DNA of 64,000 nt, taken from positions 372,001 through 436,000 of the forward strand of contig NZ_JAPZQX010000002.1 in assembly GCF_027531025.1 (NCBI RefSeq), written 5' to 3'. Shown here in pieces: positions 56,063 through 64,000 of this stretch. The notes beneath the pieces are model-generated. The model was not told the DNA's origin, searched no databases, and worked only from the letters and a program-made list of their open reading frames with translations. This DNA comes from Novosphingobium sp. (GTDB lineage: Bacteria > Pseudomonadota > Alphaproteobacteria > Sphingomonadales > Sphingomonadaceae). Within the stretch, counting starts at the first letter, position 1; every line of letters starts with the position of its first letter. The position numbers and the translations under genes were made by a program.

Positions 56063-57106
56063 TCAGCCGAGCAGGTATTCCAGCCCATAGAAGCGCGCCG
56101 CCGTGCCGGCATAAAGCGCGCGCTTTTCATCGGCACTGGCCCCCAGCGTCAGTCGCTTGAAGGCGTTCCACAGCACCGGATAGCTCGCGCCCCACTTGTC
56201 GACCGGGTAATTGCTTTCGAACATGGCCCGGTCCGGCCCGAAGGCCTCGATGCAGGTTTCGATATAGGGGCGCCACATCGCCGCCAGCACTTCCGATGAC
56301 AGTCCCGCTTCCGGCCCGTGATCGGGCATGCCGGCAAAGGACATGGCGAGGCCGCCCAGCTTGACCGACACGTTGGGGCATTCGGCAATCGCCTTGATCG
56401 AAGCACGCCAGGTGTCGAACCGTTCGTGCAGCTTGCCGTGGTACGAGCCCATGCCCAGCGGGGTGCCGCAGTGATCGAGCACGATCGGCTGGTCGGGGAA
56501 AGCCTTGGCCAGGCTCAGGAAATCGCCCAGCTGCGGTTCCAGCAGCCAGGCATCGAAAGTCAGCCCGCGCTTGCCCAGTTCGGCAAAGCCTTCGCGGAAC
56601 TTGCTGTCGAGATAGAGCCCGGCCGGCGCGTGGAACGGCGGGCCCAGCACATCGGGATCGGCATCCCAGGCGGCGGCATGGCGAATGCCACGGAACCGGT
56701 CCGGCGCGGCTGAGGCCAGCGCATCGAGCACCGCGCCGGCCGCGCTGCCGCGGGTCAGGTCGGCATGACCGATGATTGCCGCGCAGGGCCGCATCGCGCC
56801 ATAAAGCCCACTGGCGCCCTGGGCGGCAACGCCGTTCACATATTCGACCTCGCCGACCACCTTCAGTGCTTCATCGGCCCCGGCGCGGTAGAAGGCGCCG
56901 CATTCCATGTAGACCGTGCCGATCACGTTTTGGCCGCTGGTCATGTCGGCGTGCAGTTCGTTGAAGGTGTAATAGGGTGAACGCGCCACCGAAGCGACGA
57001 AGTGATGATGCGGCTCCGGAAAGGCGCCCATCACCGGGCGCAGGTCCCACAGGTGGTGATGGGGATCGATGATCGGCAGTTCAGGCTCGAGGATCGCTTC
57101 GCTCAC
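56063..57106 (-). CDS. Metal-dependent amidohydrolase family protein
   Basis: A 347-residue TIM-barrel hydrolase of the amidohydrolase_2 group. The metal-binding HxH is in IIDPHHHLWDLRPV, a further His is in IVLDHCGTPLGMG and the Asp in RAMFESNYPVDKWG fits the last barrel strand. Members hydrolyse lactones, decarboxylate or act in aromatic breakdown; the substrate cannot be named. It is divergent from an SDR gene, with an operator resembling that of the nitroreductase pair in the gap. Confidence 0.9.
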   Translation of the reverse strand: MSEAILEPELPIIDPHHHLWDLRPVMGAFPEPHHHFVASVARSPYYTFNELHADMTSGQNVIGTVYMECGAFYRAGADEALKVVGEVEYVNGVAAQGASGLYGAMRPCAAIIGHADLTRGSAAGAVLDALASAAPDRFRGIRHAAAWDADPDVLGPPFHAPAGLYLDSKFREGFAELGKRGLTFDAWLLEPQLGDFLSLAKAFPDQPIVLDHCGTPLGMGSYHGKLHERFDTWRASIKAIAECPNVSVKLGGLAMSFAGMPDHGPEAGLSSEVLAAMWRPYIETCIEAFGPDRAMFESNYPVDKWGASYPVLWNAFKRLTLGASADEKRALYAGTAARFYGLEYLLG

Positions 57107-57160
57107 TGGTTCACTCCTCTCTGGTTCTGTTTGGCCCGCAGCTTATGGTGCCGGGCGGGT

Positions 57161-57201
57161 TTGACAAGCGCAGACCGCCCTCGCATTAACCGATCGATTA
57201 A
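57161..57201. promoter_or_regulatory. Promoter and operator between amidohydrolase and SDR genes
   Basis: TTGACA at 57161-57166 and CATTAA at 57184-57189 (17-base spacer) form a plus-strand promoter for the SDR gene. TTAACCGATCGATTAA at 57186-57201 is near-palindromic and overlaps the -10 region. It matches the inner 16 bases of the nitroreductase operator (42234-42249) in 14 positions. A shared TetR-type repressor is likely, though no such gene is adjacent. Confidence 0.6.
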
Positions 57202-57223
57202 AAAGATGGGTGAGGGATAGGCC

Positions 57224-58003
57224 ATGGCATCACTGTTCGATCTGACCGGCAAGGTCGCGCTGGTAACCGGGGGCAACAGCGGGATCGGCCTGGGTATGGC
57301 CGAAGGGCTGGCCCAACATGGCGCGACGGTGGTGATCTGGGGCACCAATGCCGAGCGCAACGAGATTGCGGCGGCGCAGCTTCGCCAGCATGGTGGCGAG
57401 GTTCGCCATGCCCGGATCGACGTGTCCGACGAAGCGGCGGTCGCGGCCGGGATCGCGGGCATTGTCGCGGAGTTCGGGCGGCTTGACCAGGCGATTGCCA
57501 ACGCGGGTATATCCATTCCGCGCAAGAGCCTGTTCGACATCTCGACCGCCGACTTGGAACGGATCGAGGCGATCAACATCCACGGGGTGCTTTACACTCT
57601 CCGAGAGGCGGCGCGGCACATGATCGCGCGGCATGAGGCGGGCGACAGCGGCGGTTCGCTGGTGGGCATTTCCTCGACTTCGGCGATTCACGGTGCGGCC
57701 CGCAACGAGCATTATGCTGCCACCAAGGGCGCGGTCGTCACCATGATCCGCGCCATGGCTGTCGAACTGGCGCGCTATGGCATTACCGCCAACAGCATCC
57801 TACCCGGCTGGACCCGATCCGGCCTGACCGAAGGCCTGCAAGGCTGGGACAAGTTCAACGAGGCGGTGATCAGCCGGGTGCCGACCGGTGGCTGGATGGA
57901 CGGTTCGGATTTTGCCGCGATCGCGGTCTACCTCGCCAGCCGCGCATCGCGCCACCACACTGGCGATTCGATCGTGATCGACGGGGGCTACACGATCTAT
58001 TGA
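57224..58003 (+). CDS. Short-chain dehydrogenase/reductase
   Basis: A 259-residue classical SDR. The cofactor turn is TGGNSGIGLGMAEGLA, the NAG motif is IANAGISIP, and the catalytic Tyr-x3-Lys is in NEHYAATKGAVV with Ser in GISSTSAI. GRL-type residue patterns do not settle NAD versus NADP. The substrate is unknown; the divergent amidohydrolase and shared operator suggest a degradative route together. Confidence 0.92.
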   Translation: MASLFDLTGKVALVTGGNSGIGLGMAEGLAQHGATVVIWGTNAERNEIAAAQLRQHGGEVRHARIDVSDEAAVAAGIAGIVAEFGRLDQAIANAGISIPRKSLFDISTADLERIEAINIHGVLYTLREAARHMIARHEAGDSGGSLVGISSTSAIHGAARNEHYAATKGAVVTMIRAMAVELARYGITANSILPGWTRSGLTEGLQGWDKFNEAVISRVPTGGWMDGSDFAAIAVYLASRASRHHTGDSIVIDGGYTIY

Positions 58004-58037
58004 TCGCCCCCGCCTGATCCTCGGTCAGAAGTGCTGG

Positions 58038-59714
58038 CTAGGCCCGCGCCAAGCCATTGGCGGCGCTCAGCACGGCCCGGACGGAAGCAGTCGCCACGTC
58101 CTCGTCAATGCCGACGCCCCAGATGGTTTTGCCGTCCGGGCCGATGCATTCGACATAGGCCGCCGCACGGGCATCGGACCCGGCGCCCATGGCGTGCTCG
58201 GAATAGTCCTTCACTTCCAGCTTCTCGCCAAAGCTCTCCGCCAGGGTCGCCACGACTGAGCTGATCAGGCCATTGCCACGCCCGGAAACGGTCTGTTCCT
58301 TGTCATCGACGGCAATCTTGCCGGCGAAGACGCGGGTGCCGTCGGCAGCCTTCGATTCCTCGTAGTCGACCAGCTGGAAATGCTGCGGCGTGCTGAGCTT
58401 GTAGGTCCGCTGGAACACCTCCCAGATGTCGTCGGCAAACAGTTCGCGGCCCACTTCGTCGGCCAGGTTCTGGACATGGCCGGAGAAGTGCGCCTGCATC
58501 TTCTTGGGCAGCTTCAGCCCCTGGTCCTGTTCCAGCACCCAGGCAAAGCCGCCCTTGCCGGACTGCGAGTTGACCCGGATCACCGCTTCATAGCTGCGGC
58601 CCAGATCCGCCGGATCGATCGGAAGATAGGGCATCTCCCAGGCCTCGTCGTTCTGCTGTTCGCGCGCGGCGAAGCCCTTCTTGATCGCGTCCTGGTGGCT
58701 GCCGGAGAACGAGGTGTAGACCAGTTCGCCCACGTAAGGATGGCGCGGGTGGATCGGCAGCTGGTTGCAGTATTCCACTGTCTTCGCGATCGCATCGATG
58801 TCCGAAAAATCGAGCCCCGGATCGACCCCCTGCGTGTACATGTTGAGCGCAACGGTCACGAGATCGCAGTTGCCGGTGCGTTCGCCATTGCCGAACAGGC
58901 AGCCCTCGACCCGGTCGCCTCCAGCCATCAGCCCCAGTTCGCAAGCGGCGATGCCGGTGCCGCGATCGTTATGGGTGTGCAGCGAAATGACCACCTTGTC
59001 GCGGTCCGGGATCGAGCGGCTGAACAGCTCGACCTGGTCGGCATAGACGTTGGGCGTCGCGCATTCGACCGTGGCGGGCAGATTGAAGATGATCGGCTTG
59101 GCGGTGGTCGGCTGGAGTACTTCCATTACCGCCGCGCAGACCTCGACCGAGAAATCGACCTCGGCGGTCGAGAAGGTTTCGGGGCTGTACTCGAAGTGCC
59201 AGTCGGTACCGTGATACTTCGCCGCCTGGTCGCGCATCACCTTGGCGCCCTCGATGGCGATCTGCTTGATCTCTTCCCGGCTCATCCCGAAGACGATCCG
59301 GCGCCAGGCGGGGGAGACGGCATTGTAGACGTGGACGATGGCCTTCTCCGCGCCTTCCAGGCTGGCAAAGGTCGTCTCGATCAGGTCGCGGCGCGACTGG
59401 GTCAGCACCTGCGGCGTCACGTCCGAGGGAATCCGGCCGGACTTGACCAGGCCCGAGATGAAATCGAAATCGGTCGCGCCCGAAGCGGGGAAGCCCACCT
59501 CGATCTCCTTCACGCCCACTTTCAGCAGCAGGTCGAAGAAGCGGCTCTTCTTCTCCGCGCCCATCGGATCGATCAGCGCCTGGTTGCCATCGCGCAGGTC
59601 GGTGGAAAGCCAGCGCGGGGCCTTGTCGATCACGCGACTGGGCCACTGCCGGTCGGGCAGGTTGATGGGCGGGAAGGGGCGGTACTTGACCCCGGGGTTC
59701 TTCAGCATGGTCAT
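58038..59714 (-). CDS. leuA: 2-isopropylmalate synthase (long form)
   Basis: A 558-residue enzyme condensing acetyl-CoA with 2-ketoisovalerate at the entry to leucine synthesis. The TIM-barrel domain has LSTDLRDGNQALIDPMG, HTHNDRGTGIAACELG and VEGCLFGNGERTGNCDL; the C-terminal regulatory domain (from about residue 440) ends with VGIDEDVATASVRAVLSAANG, where leucine inhibits the family. ATG 59714 gives MTMLKNPGVKYRPFPP; 59708 is also possible. It is preceded by a likely leader peptide gene and alternative hairpins. Confidence 0.96.
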   Translation of the reverse strand: MTMLKNPGVKYRPFPPINLPDRQWPSRVIDKAPRWLSTDLRDGNQALIDPMGAEKKSRFFDLLLKVGVKEIEVGFPASGATDFDFISGLVKSGRIPSDVTPQVLTQSRRDLIETTFASLEGAEKAIVHVYNAVSPAWRRIVFGMSREEIKQIAIEGAKVMRDQAAKYHGTDWHFEYSPETFSTAEVDFSVEVCAAVMEVLQPTTAKPIIFNLPATVECATPNVYADQVELFSRSIPDRDKVVISLHTHNDRGTGIAACELGLMAGGDRVEGCLFGNGERTGNCDLVTVALNMYTQGVDPGLDFSDIDAIAKTVEYCNQLPIHPRHPYVGELVYTSFSGSHQDAIKKGFAAREQQNDEAWEMPYLPIDPADLGRSYEAVIRVNSQSGKGGFAWVLEQDQGLKLPKKMQAHFSGHVQNLADEVGRELFADDIWEVFQRTYKLSTPQHFQLVDYEESKAADGTRVFAGKIAVDDKEQTVSGRGNGLISSVVATLAESFGEKLEVKDYSEHAMGAGSDARAAAYVECIGPDGKTIWGVGIDEDVATASVRAVLSAANGLARA

Positions 59715-59762
59715 GGCGTGGTCTCTGCGTAGCTCTGCGATTGTCTGGGTGTGCCGGAAAGT

Positions 59763-59815
59763 CCCTTGGGCGATGCTGCGCGCCCGAGGATGGCACGCCC
59801 GCTCACGCCCAAGGG
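59763..59815 (-). promoter_or_regulatory. Candidate attenuator stem-loops ahead of leuA
   Basis: CCCTTGGGCG (59763-59772) and CGCCCAAGGG (59806-59815) pair perfectly over 10 bases; the second arm lies in the last codons of the leader peptide. The GGGCG part (59768-59772) can instead pair with CGCCC at 59781-59785. The two pairings exclude each other, as expected of a ribosome-mediated attenuator. No clear T-run follows. Confidence 0.45.
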
Positions 59816-59853
59816 CGGATAAGTCGCAGGGTAAGGCCAAACAGAGTGGTCAT
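59803..59853 (-). CDS. Putative leucine leader peptide (LeuL-like)
   Basis: A 16-residue frame on the minus strand, MTTLFGLTLRLIRPWA, starts at 59853 and stops at 59803-59805, 88 bases before leuA. Four of the 16 residues are Leu (CTG, CTT, CTG, CTT) and one is Ile, as expected of a peptide whose translation senses leucyl-tRNA. The stop codon directly precedes a pair of competing stems. A Shine-Dalgarno sequence is weak; the candidate transcription start is only a few bases ahead, so translation may be nearly leaderless. Confidence 0.5.
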   Translation of the reverse strand: MTTLFGLTLRLIRPWA

Positions 59854-59861
59854 GGACCGAG

Positions 59862-59890
59862 CCTATGGAGTCTCGAACCCGGCTTGTAAA
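59862..59890 (-). promoter_or_regulatory. Candidate leuA promoter
   Basis: On the minus strand TTTACA at 59885-59890 and CATAGG at 59862-59867 are 17 bases apart. A start about seven bases beyond the second box would be at about 59855, directly before the leader peptide ATG. The -10 match is weak, three of six positions. Confidence 0.3.
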
Positions 59891-59967
59891 GCCAGCAATG
59901 CGCATTCGTTGCTTTGACCTGGGACTCGCGGCAATAGGGTTGCTCAATCAGTGACCGGAAAGACCGA

Positions 59968-61167
59968 ATGAGATTCGACCCAGCCCGCCTTGCCCGCATT
60001 CCCGCCTTCATCAAGGATCGCTACCTCGATACCGGCAAGCTGCCCCATGCCCAGGTGCTGGTGGCGCACCGGGGCGAGATCGCCCACTTTTCCTCGCAGG
60101 GCGCGGCGCGCGAGGGTGATGGCAAGCAGATCGATGAAAGCACGATCTTCCGCATCGCTTCCATGACCAAGCCGGTCACCTCGGTGGCCTTCATGCAGTT
60201 GCTGGAACAGGCGAGGGTTGCGCTTGATACGCCGGTCCATCACGTGCTGCCGGAATTCAAAGACCTGGCGGTCTACAATGGTGGCGGGGCGGGGGTGCCG
60301 TTCCTGACCAGGGCCTGCACCCGGCCGATGCAGATGGTCGACCTGCTGCGCCACACCTCGGGCCTGACCTATGGCTTCCAGAACCGCACCAATATCGATG
60401 CCGCCTATCGCGAGGGCAAGATCGAGAACTGGCATGGCAACCTGACGCTGGACGAATTCATCGCCGCACTGGGCAAGCTGCCGCTCGAATTCTCGCCCGG
60501 CGAGGCCTGGAACTACTCGGTGTCGACCGACGTGCTGGGCGCAGTGGTGGAACGCCTGTCGGGCCAGCCGCTGCACGAGTATTTCGAGCAGCACATCTTC
60601 GCGCCGCTCAAGATGGTCGACACCGGCCTCATGGTCCCGGCTGACAAGCTGCACCGCCTGCCCGATTGCTACAGCTTCGTGCCGGGCAAGGGGAAGGTGC
60701 TGTTCGATCGCGGCGCGGAAAGCCTGTGGGCGAAGATGCCGCGGCTGGTTTCGGGCGGGGGCGGGCTGGTTTCGACCGCGCTCGACTATCACCGCTTCAA
60801 CACCATGCTGCTCAATGGTGGCGAGCTGGATGGCGCACGAATCCTCGGGCGCAAGTCGATCGAGCTGATGACGCTCAACCACCTGCCCGATGATGGCGAT
60901 CTGGCCTCGTGGTCGAAGTCGCTGTTCAGCGAGGCGACCAATGCCGGCGTCGGGTTCGGCCTGGGCTTTGCGGTCAACCTCGATCCGGTGCGGACGATGA
61001 TCCCGGGTTCGGTCGGCGAGTATTACTGGGGCGGGATGTATTCCACGGCCTTCTTCGTCGACCCGGTTGAGGAGATCACCATGGTCTTCATGACCCAGCT
61101 GGCCCCCAGCAGCACTTACCCGATCCGGCGCGAGTTGAAGACGCTGATCTATTCGGCGCTGGCCTGA
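59968..61167 (+). CDS. Serine hydrolase, class C beta-lactamase/penicillin-binding-like
   Basis: A 399-residue protein with the SxxK motif in IFRIASMTKPVTSVAF and a Tyr motif in EAWNYSVSTDVLGAVVERL; a GG/HTG-like element is in SGGGGLVSTALDYHRF. No signal peptide is visible, so it is probably a cytoplasmic esterase-type (family VIII, EstB-like) enzyme and not a true beta-lactamase. It begins a likely operon with a thioesterase and an epoxide hydrolase. Confidence 0.9.
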   Translation: MRFDPARLARIPAFIKDRYLDTGKLPHAQVLVAHRGEIAHFSSQGAAREGDGKQIDESTIFRIASMTKPVTSVAFMQLLEQARVALDTPVHHVLPEFKDLAVYNGGGAGVPFLTRACTRPMQMVDLLRHTSGLTYGFQNRTNIDAAYREGKIENWHGNLTLDEFIAALGKLPLEFSPGEAWNYSVSTDVLGAVVERLSGQPLHEYFEQHIFAPLKMVDTGLMVPADKLHRLPDCYSFVPGKGKVLFDRGAESLWAKMPRLVSGGGGLVSTALDYHRFNTMLLNGGELDGARILGRKSIELMTLNHLPDDGDLASWSKSLFSEATNAGVGFGLGFAVNLDPVRTMIPGSVGEYYWGGMYSTAFFVDPVEEITMVFMTQLAPSSTYPIRRELKTLIYSALA

Positions 61168-61178
61168 AGGAACCGACG

Positions 61179-61598
61179 GTGAGCGTTGACAGCCTTTACG
61201 AGACGATGGGCCTTGTCCGCATCGTCGAGATGAACCCCGAAGGCCGTTCGCGGCTGGAATACGAGGCGCGCGCCAACCAGTGCCATTCCGGCGGAGTAGT
61301 GCAGGGCGGCTTCGTGACCGGCTGGATCGATGCGGCCATGGCCCATGCGGTGATCGCCGTGCTGGGCCACGATGTCACGCCGATGAGCCTGGAGATCAAG
61401 GTCAGCTTCTTCGCGCCTGTGCGCCCCGGGCGGGTGATTGCCGAAGGCTGGATCGAGCGGCGCGGCAAGAAGACCGCCTTTGTCGAAGGGCAGCTGTTGG
61501 ATATTGACGGCAATGTGTTGGCCAAGGGCAGCTCGACCGTGACACTGTTCGATCGCGGCAAGGTTGAAGCTGCCGCCAAGGCAGCGCTGCAAGGATAG
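61179..61598 (+). CDS. PaaI-type hotdog thioesterase
   Basis: A 139-residue hotdog-fold thioesterase. NQCHSGGVVQGGFVTGWIDAAMAHAV contains the HGG-like turn and the catalytic Asp, and VTPMSLEIKVSFFAPVRPGRVIAEGWIER is the second half of the fold. The substrate would be an acyl-CoA. The start is a GTG at 61179 with AAGGA eight bases upstream, 11 bases after the hydrolase. Three bases separate it from the epoxide hydrolase. Confidence 0.88.
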   Translation: MSVDSLYETMGLVRIVEMNPEGRSRLEYEARANQCHSGGVVQGGFVTGWIDAAMAHAVIAVLGHDVTPMSLEIKVSFFAPVRPGRVIAEGWIERRGKKTAFVEGQLLDIDGNVLAKGSSTVTLFDRGKVEAAAKAALQG

Positions 61599-61601
61599 AC
61601 C

Positions 61602-62726
61602 ATGAGCGAAATCAAGCCTTTCACCCTCGCGATCCCGCAGGCGCAGCTGGACGATCTCGATGCCCGGCTGGACCTCGCCCGCTGGCCGGAAAAGGAGCCG
61701 GTCGATGACTGGTCGCAGGGTACGCCGCTCGCCGTGCTGCAGGACCTCGTCGGCTACTGGCGCAAGGGCTATGACTGGCGGCGGTGCGAGGCGCGGCTGA
61801 ATGGGCTGGGCCAGTACAAGACCGAGATCCAGGGGCTGGACATCCATTTCCTGCACGTCCGATCACCGCGCGCCGATGCCATGCCGCTCGTCATCACACA
61901 CGGCTGGCCGGGCTCGGTGATCGAGTTCATGGGCGTGATCGAGGCGCTGACCAATCCGCCCGCGGGCGAACTTGCTTTCCACGTCGTCGCCCCATCGCTG
62001 CCGGGCTTCGGTTTCTCGGGCAAGCCGAGCGAAACCGGCTGGGGTGTGCCAAAGATCGCCTTTGCCTGGGCCGAACTGATGCAGCGGCTGGGTTACAATC
62101 GCTGGGTGGCACAGGGCGGTGACTGGGGATCGGCCGTGACCACCGCGATCGGCCTGATCAAGCCGCCGGGGTGCCTGGGCATCCACCTGAACATGCCGAT
62201 CGCCCGGCCGCTGCCCGAAGACCTCGCCAATCCCTCGCCAGCCGAGCAAAAGGCGCTGGTCGCGTTGCAGCATTACCAGGACTGGGATTCGGGCTATTCC
62301 AAGCAGCAGAGCACCCGGCCGCAGACGGTGGGTTACGGGCTGGTGGACAGTCCTGTCGGTCTCGCTGGCTGGATCTTCGAGAAGATGTGGGCCTGGACCG
62401 ACAATACCGGATCGCCCTTCGATGCGCTGAGCCGCGATGCCATTCTCGACAACATCATGCTTTACTGGCTGCCCGGCAACGGCGCCTCAGCCGCGCGGCT
62501 CTACTGGGAGAGCTTCAATGCCTTCGCCCCGGTGGAAATTGAGCTGCCGACGGCGGTCAGCGCCTATCCGCGCGAAATCCTGCCAACGCCGCGCAAATGG
62601 GCGGAGCGCAGCCTGAAGAACCTTGTCCACTGGGGGGATATGGAAAAAGGCGGCCACTTTGCCGCCTGGGAACAGCCCGAAGCCTTCGTTGGCGAATTGC
62701 GCACGGCCTTCGGCAAGATGGTCTAG
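61602..62726 (+). CDS. Epoxide hydrolase (EHN-type alpha/beta hydrolase)
   Basis: A 374-residue epoxide hydrolase with the N-terminal EHN domain (FTLAIPQAQLDDLDARLDLARWP). The oxyanion segment is THGWPGSVIEF, nucleophile Asp in QGGDWGSAVT, and catalytic His in KGGHFAAWEQPE. These resemble limonene- or juvenile-hormone-type epoxide hydrolases of proteobacteria; the physiological substrate is unknown. Together with the thioesterase and the serine hydrolase it may handle a lipophilic epoxide or ester. Confidence 0.93.
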   Translation: MSEIKPFTLAIPQAQLDDLDARLDLARWPEKEPVDDWSQGTPLAVLQDLVGYWRKGYDWRRCEARLNGLGQYKTEIQGLDIHFLHVRSPRADAMPLVITHGWPGSVIEFMGVIEALTNPPAGELAFHVVAPSLPGFGFSGKPSETGWGVPKIAFAWAELMQRLGYNRWVAQGGDWGSAVTTAIGLIKPPGCLGIHLNMPIARPLPEDLANPSPAEQKALVALQHYQDWDSGYSKQQSTRPQTVGYGLVDSPVGLAGWIFEKMWAWTDNTGSPFDALSRDAILDNIMLYWLPGNGASAARLYWESFNAFAPVEIELPTAVSAYPREILPTPRKWAERSLKNLVHWGDMEKGGHFAAWEQPEAFVGELRTAFGKMV

Positions 62727-62760
62727 CGCGCCGCCCCGAACCTGGCCGGGGCGGCGCGCT
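62725..62760. terminator. Perfect 13-base-pair hairpin between epoxide hydrolase and ilvC
   Basis: AGCGCGCCGCCCC at 62725-62737 pairs exactly with GGGGCGGCGCGCT at 62748-62760 over a 10-base loop. It lies between convergent genes and includes the last two bases of the epoxide hydrolase stop codon. No T-run is present. Confidence 0.65.
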
Positions 62761-62766
62761 GAACGC

Positions 62767-63801
<1,035 letters not shown>

Positions 63802-63808
63802 CTAACTT

Positions 63809-63878
63809 GTCGTTCCCGCGCACGCGGGAACCCATGGACTGCCCTTGCACCATGGATCCCCGCCTGCGCGGGGATGAC
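63809..63878. repeat. REP-like doublet (GTCATCCCCGCG family)
   Basis: Two related stem-loops in inverse orientation lie between ilvH and ilvC: GTTCCCGCG-CAC-GCGGGAACCC within 63809-63837 and ATCCCCGC-CTGC-GCGGGGAT within 63850-63878. Each ends in CCATGG toward the middle. The core matches the common GTCATCCCCGCG...GCGGGGAT repeat known from many proteobacteria. Confidence 0.8.
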
Positions 63879-63899
63879 ACGGTGAATGAAAAAGTGCCG

Positions 63900-64000
63900 C
63901 TAAACCGCTTCGGCCCCGCGCATCATGCCGACCACCCCGGTGCGGCCCACTTCGACCAGCCCCAGCTCGCGCATCAGGCTGACGAAGCGGTCGATCTTGT
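63900..64000 (-). CDS. ilvH: Acetolactate synthase small subunit, 3' end (gene runs off the right edge)
   Basis: The minus strand encodes the last 32 residues, KIDRFVSLMRELGLVEVGRT followed by GVVGMMRGAEAV and a TAG at 63900-63902. This is the C-terminus typical of the regulatory subunit of acetolactate synthase, which gives valine feedback. It is followed by ilvC after the REP-like doublet, the usual ilvIHC order. Confidence 0.85.
   Translation of the reverse strand, partial: KIDRFVSLMRELGLVEVGRTGVVGMMRGAEAV

Noticed and set aside
59840..59900. tRNA-like T-loop GGTTCGAGAC on the minus strand upstream of leuA
   Set aside because: The flanking stems do not pair and no acceptor, D or anticodon arm could be built.

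Overview
The window looks like a chromosomal segment of a high-GC alphaproteobacterium, most likely a member of the Sphingomonadales (Novosphingobium, Erythrobacter or Sphingomonas type). The grounds are split pntA2-pntB, a tandem glycine riboswitch ahead of gcvT-gcvH-gcvPA-gcvPB, a separate atpHAGDC operon, the rpmF-plsX-fabH-ihfA-merR string, a CpaF ATPase, an FeS-type photolyase, and three kinds of short palindromic (REP-like) doublets. No rRNA, tRNA, transposase, prophage or CRISPR array was seen. Coding density is very high, with many 4-base ATGA or GTGA start/stop overlaps. Genus-level assignment is inference.

Layout. 1-3309: two hypotheticals, transhydrogenase pntA2-pntB, then a REP-like inverted pair running into a small lipoprotein gene. 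3361-6511: coupled operon of a parallel beta-helix protein, a two-haem cytochrome c and an alpha/beta hydrolase. 6605-9124: Asp/Glu racemase-like protein, dGTPase-like HD protein and an NAD(P)-binding protein. 9206-13892: glycine riboswitch and glycine cleavage genes. 13898-17733: ABA4-like membrane protein, exported TPR/TonB-like protein, entericidin (missed by length cut-offs), small membrane protein, cpaF. 17994-22158: a compact glycan/envelope cluster (methyltransferase, YbhN-like flippase, GT39-like and GT2 glycosyltransferases) with the same 12-base motif upstream of both inward-facing operons. 22304-25970: EamA transporter, DUF6265, ArsR regulator, PhzF, nitronate monooxygenase.

26030-30790: F1 ATP synthase operon on the minus strand. 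30950-37615: dienelactone hydrolase, DUF1203, Ada, and a minus-strand priA-photolyase-GST operon, together a DNA-repair-flavoured block. 37681-42143: DUF4197, fructose-6-phosphate aldolase/transaldolase, CobT, two exported proteins. 42256-47435: paired nitroreductases behind a perfect palindromic operator, EamA transporter, cysS, membrane protein, D-2-hydroxyacid dehydrogenase. 47446-50900: NIPSNAP/ABM pair divergent from an ArsR regulator, two small proteins divergent from an S24/LexA-like repressor, MBL hydrolase. 50936-54555: MAPEG, rpmF, plsX, fabH, ihfA, merR. 54584-58003: aldehyde dehydrogenase, amidohydrolase and SDR, the last two divergent around an operator matching the nitroreductase one. 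58038-64000: leuA with a candidate leader-peptide attenuator, class C beta-lactamase-like hydrolase, thioesterase, epoxide hydrolase, ilvC and the end of ilvH.

Most of the window is housekeeping. The parts that are least explained are regulatory: the leuA leader peptide with alternative stems, the shared operator (TTAAYCGWTCGATTAA) at 42234 and 57186, the shared GGTTTATCGTTA motif around the glycan cluster, and the small divergent locus governed by an S24 repressor at 48854-50155. No clear-cut new defence or mobile system was found.
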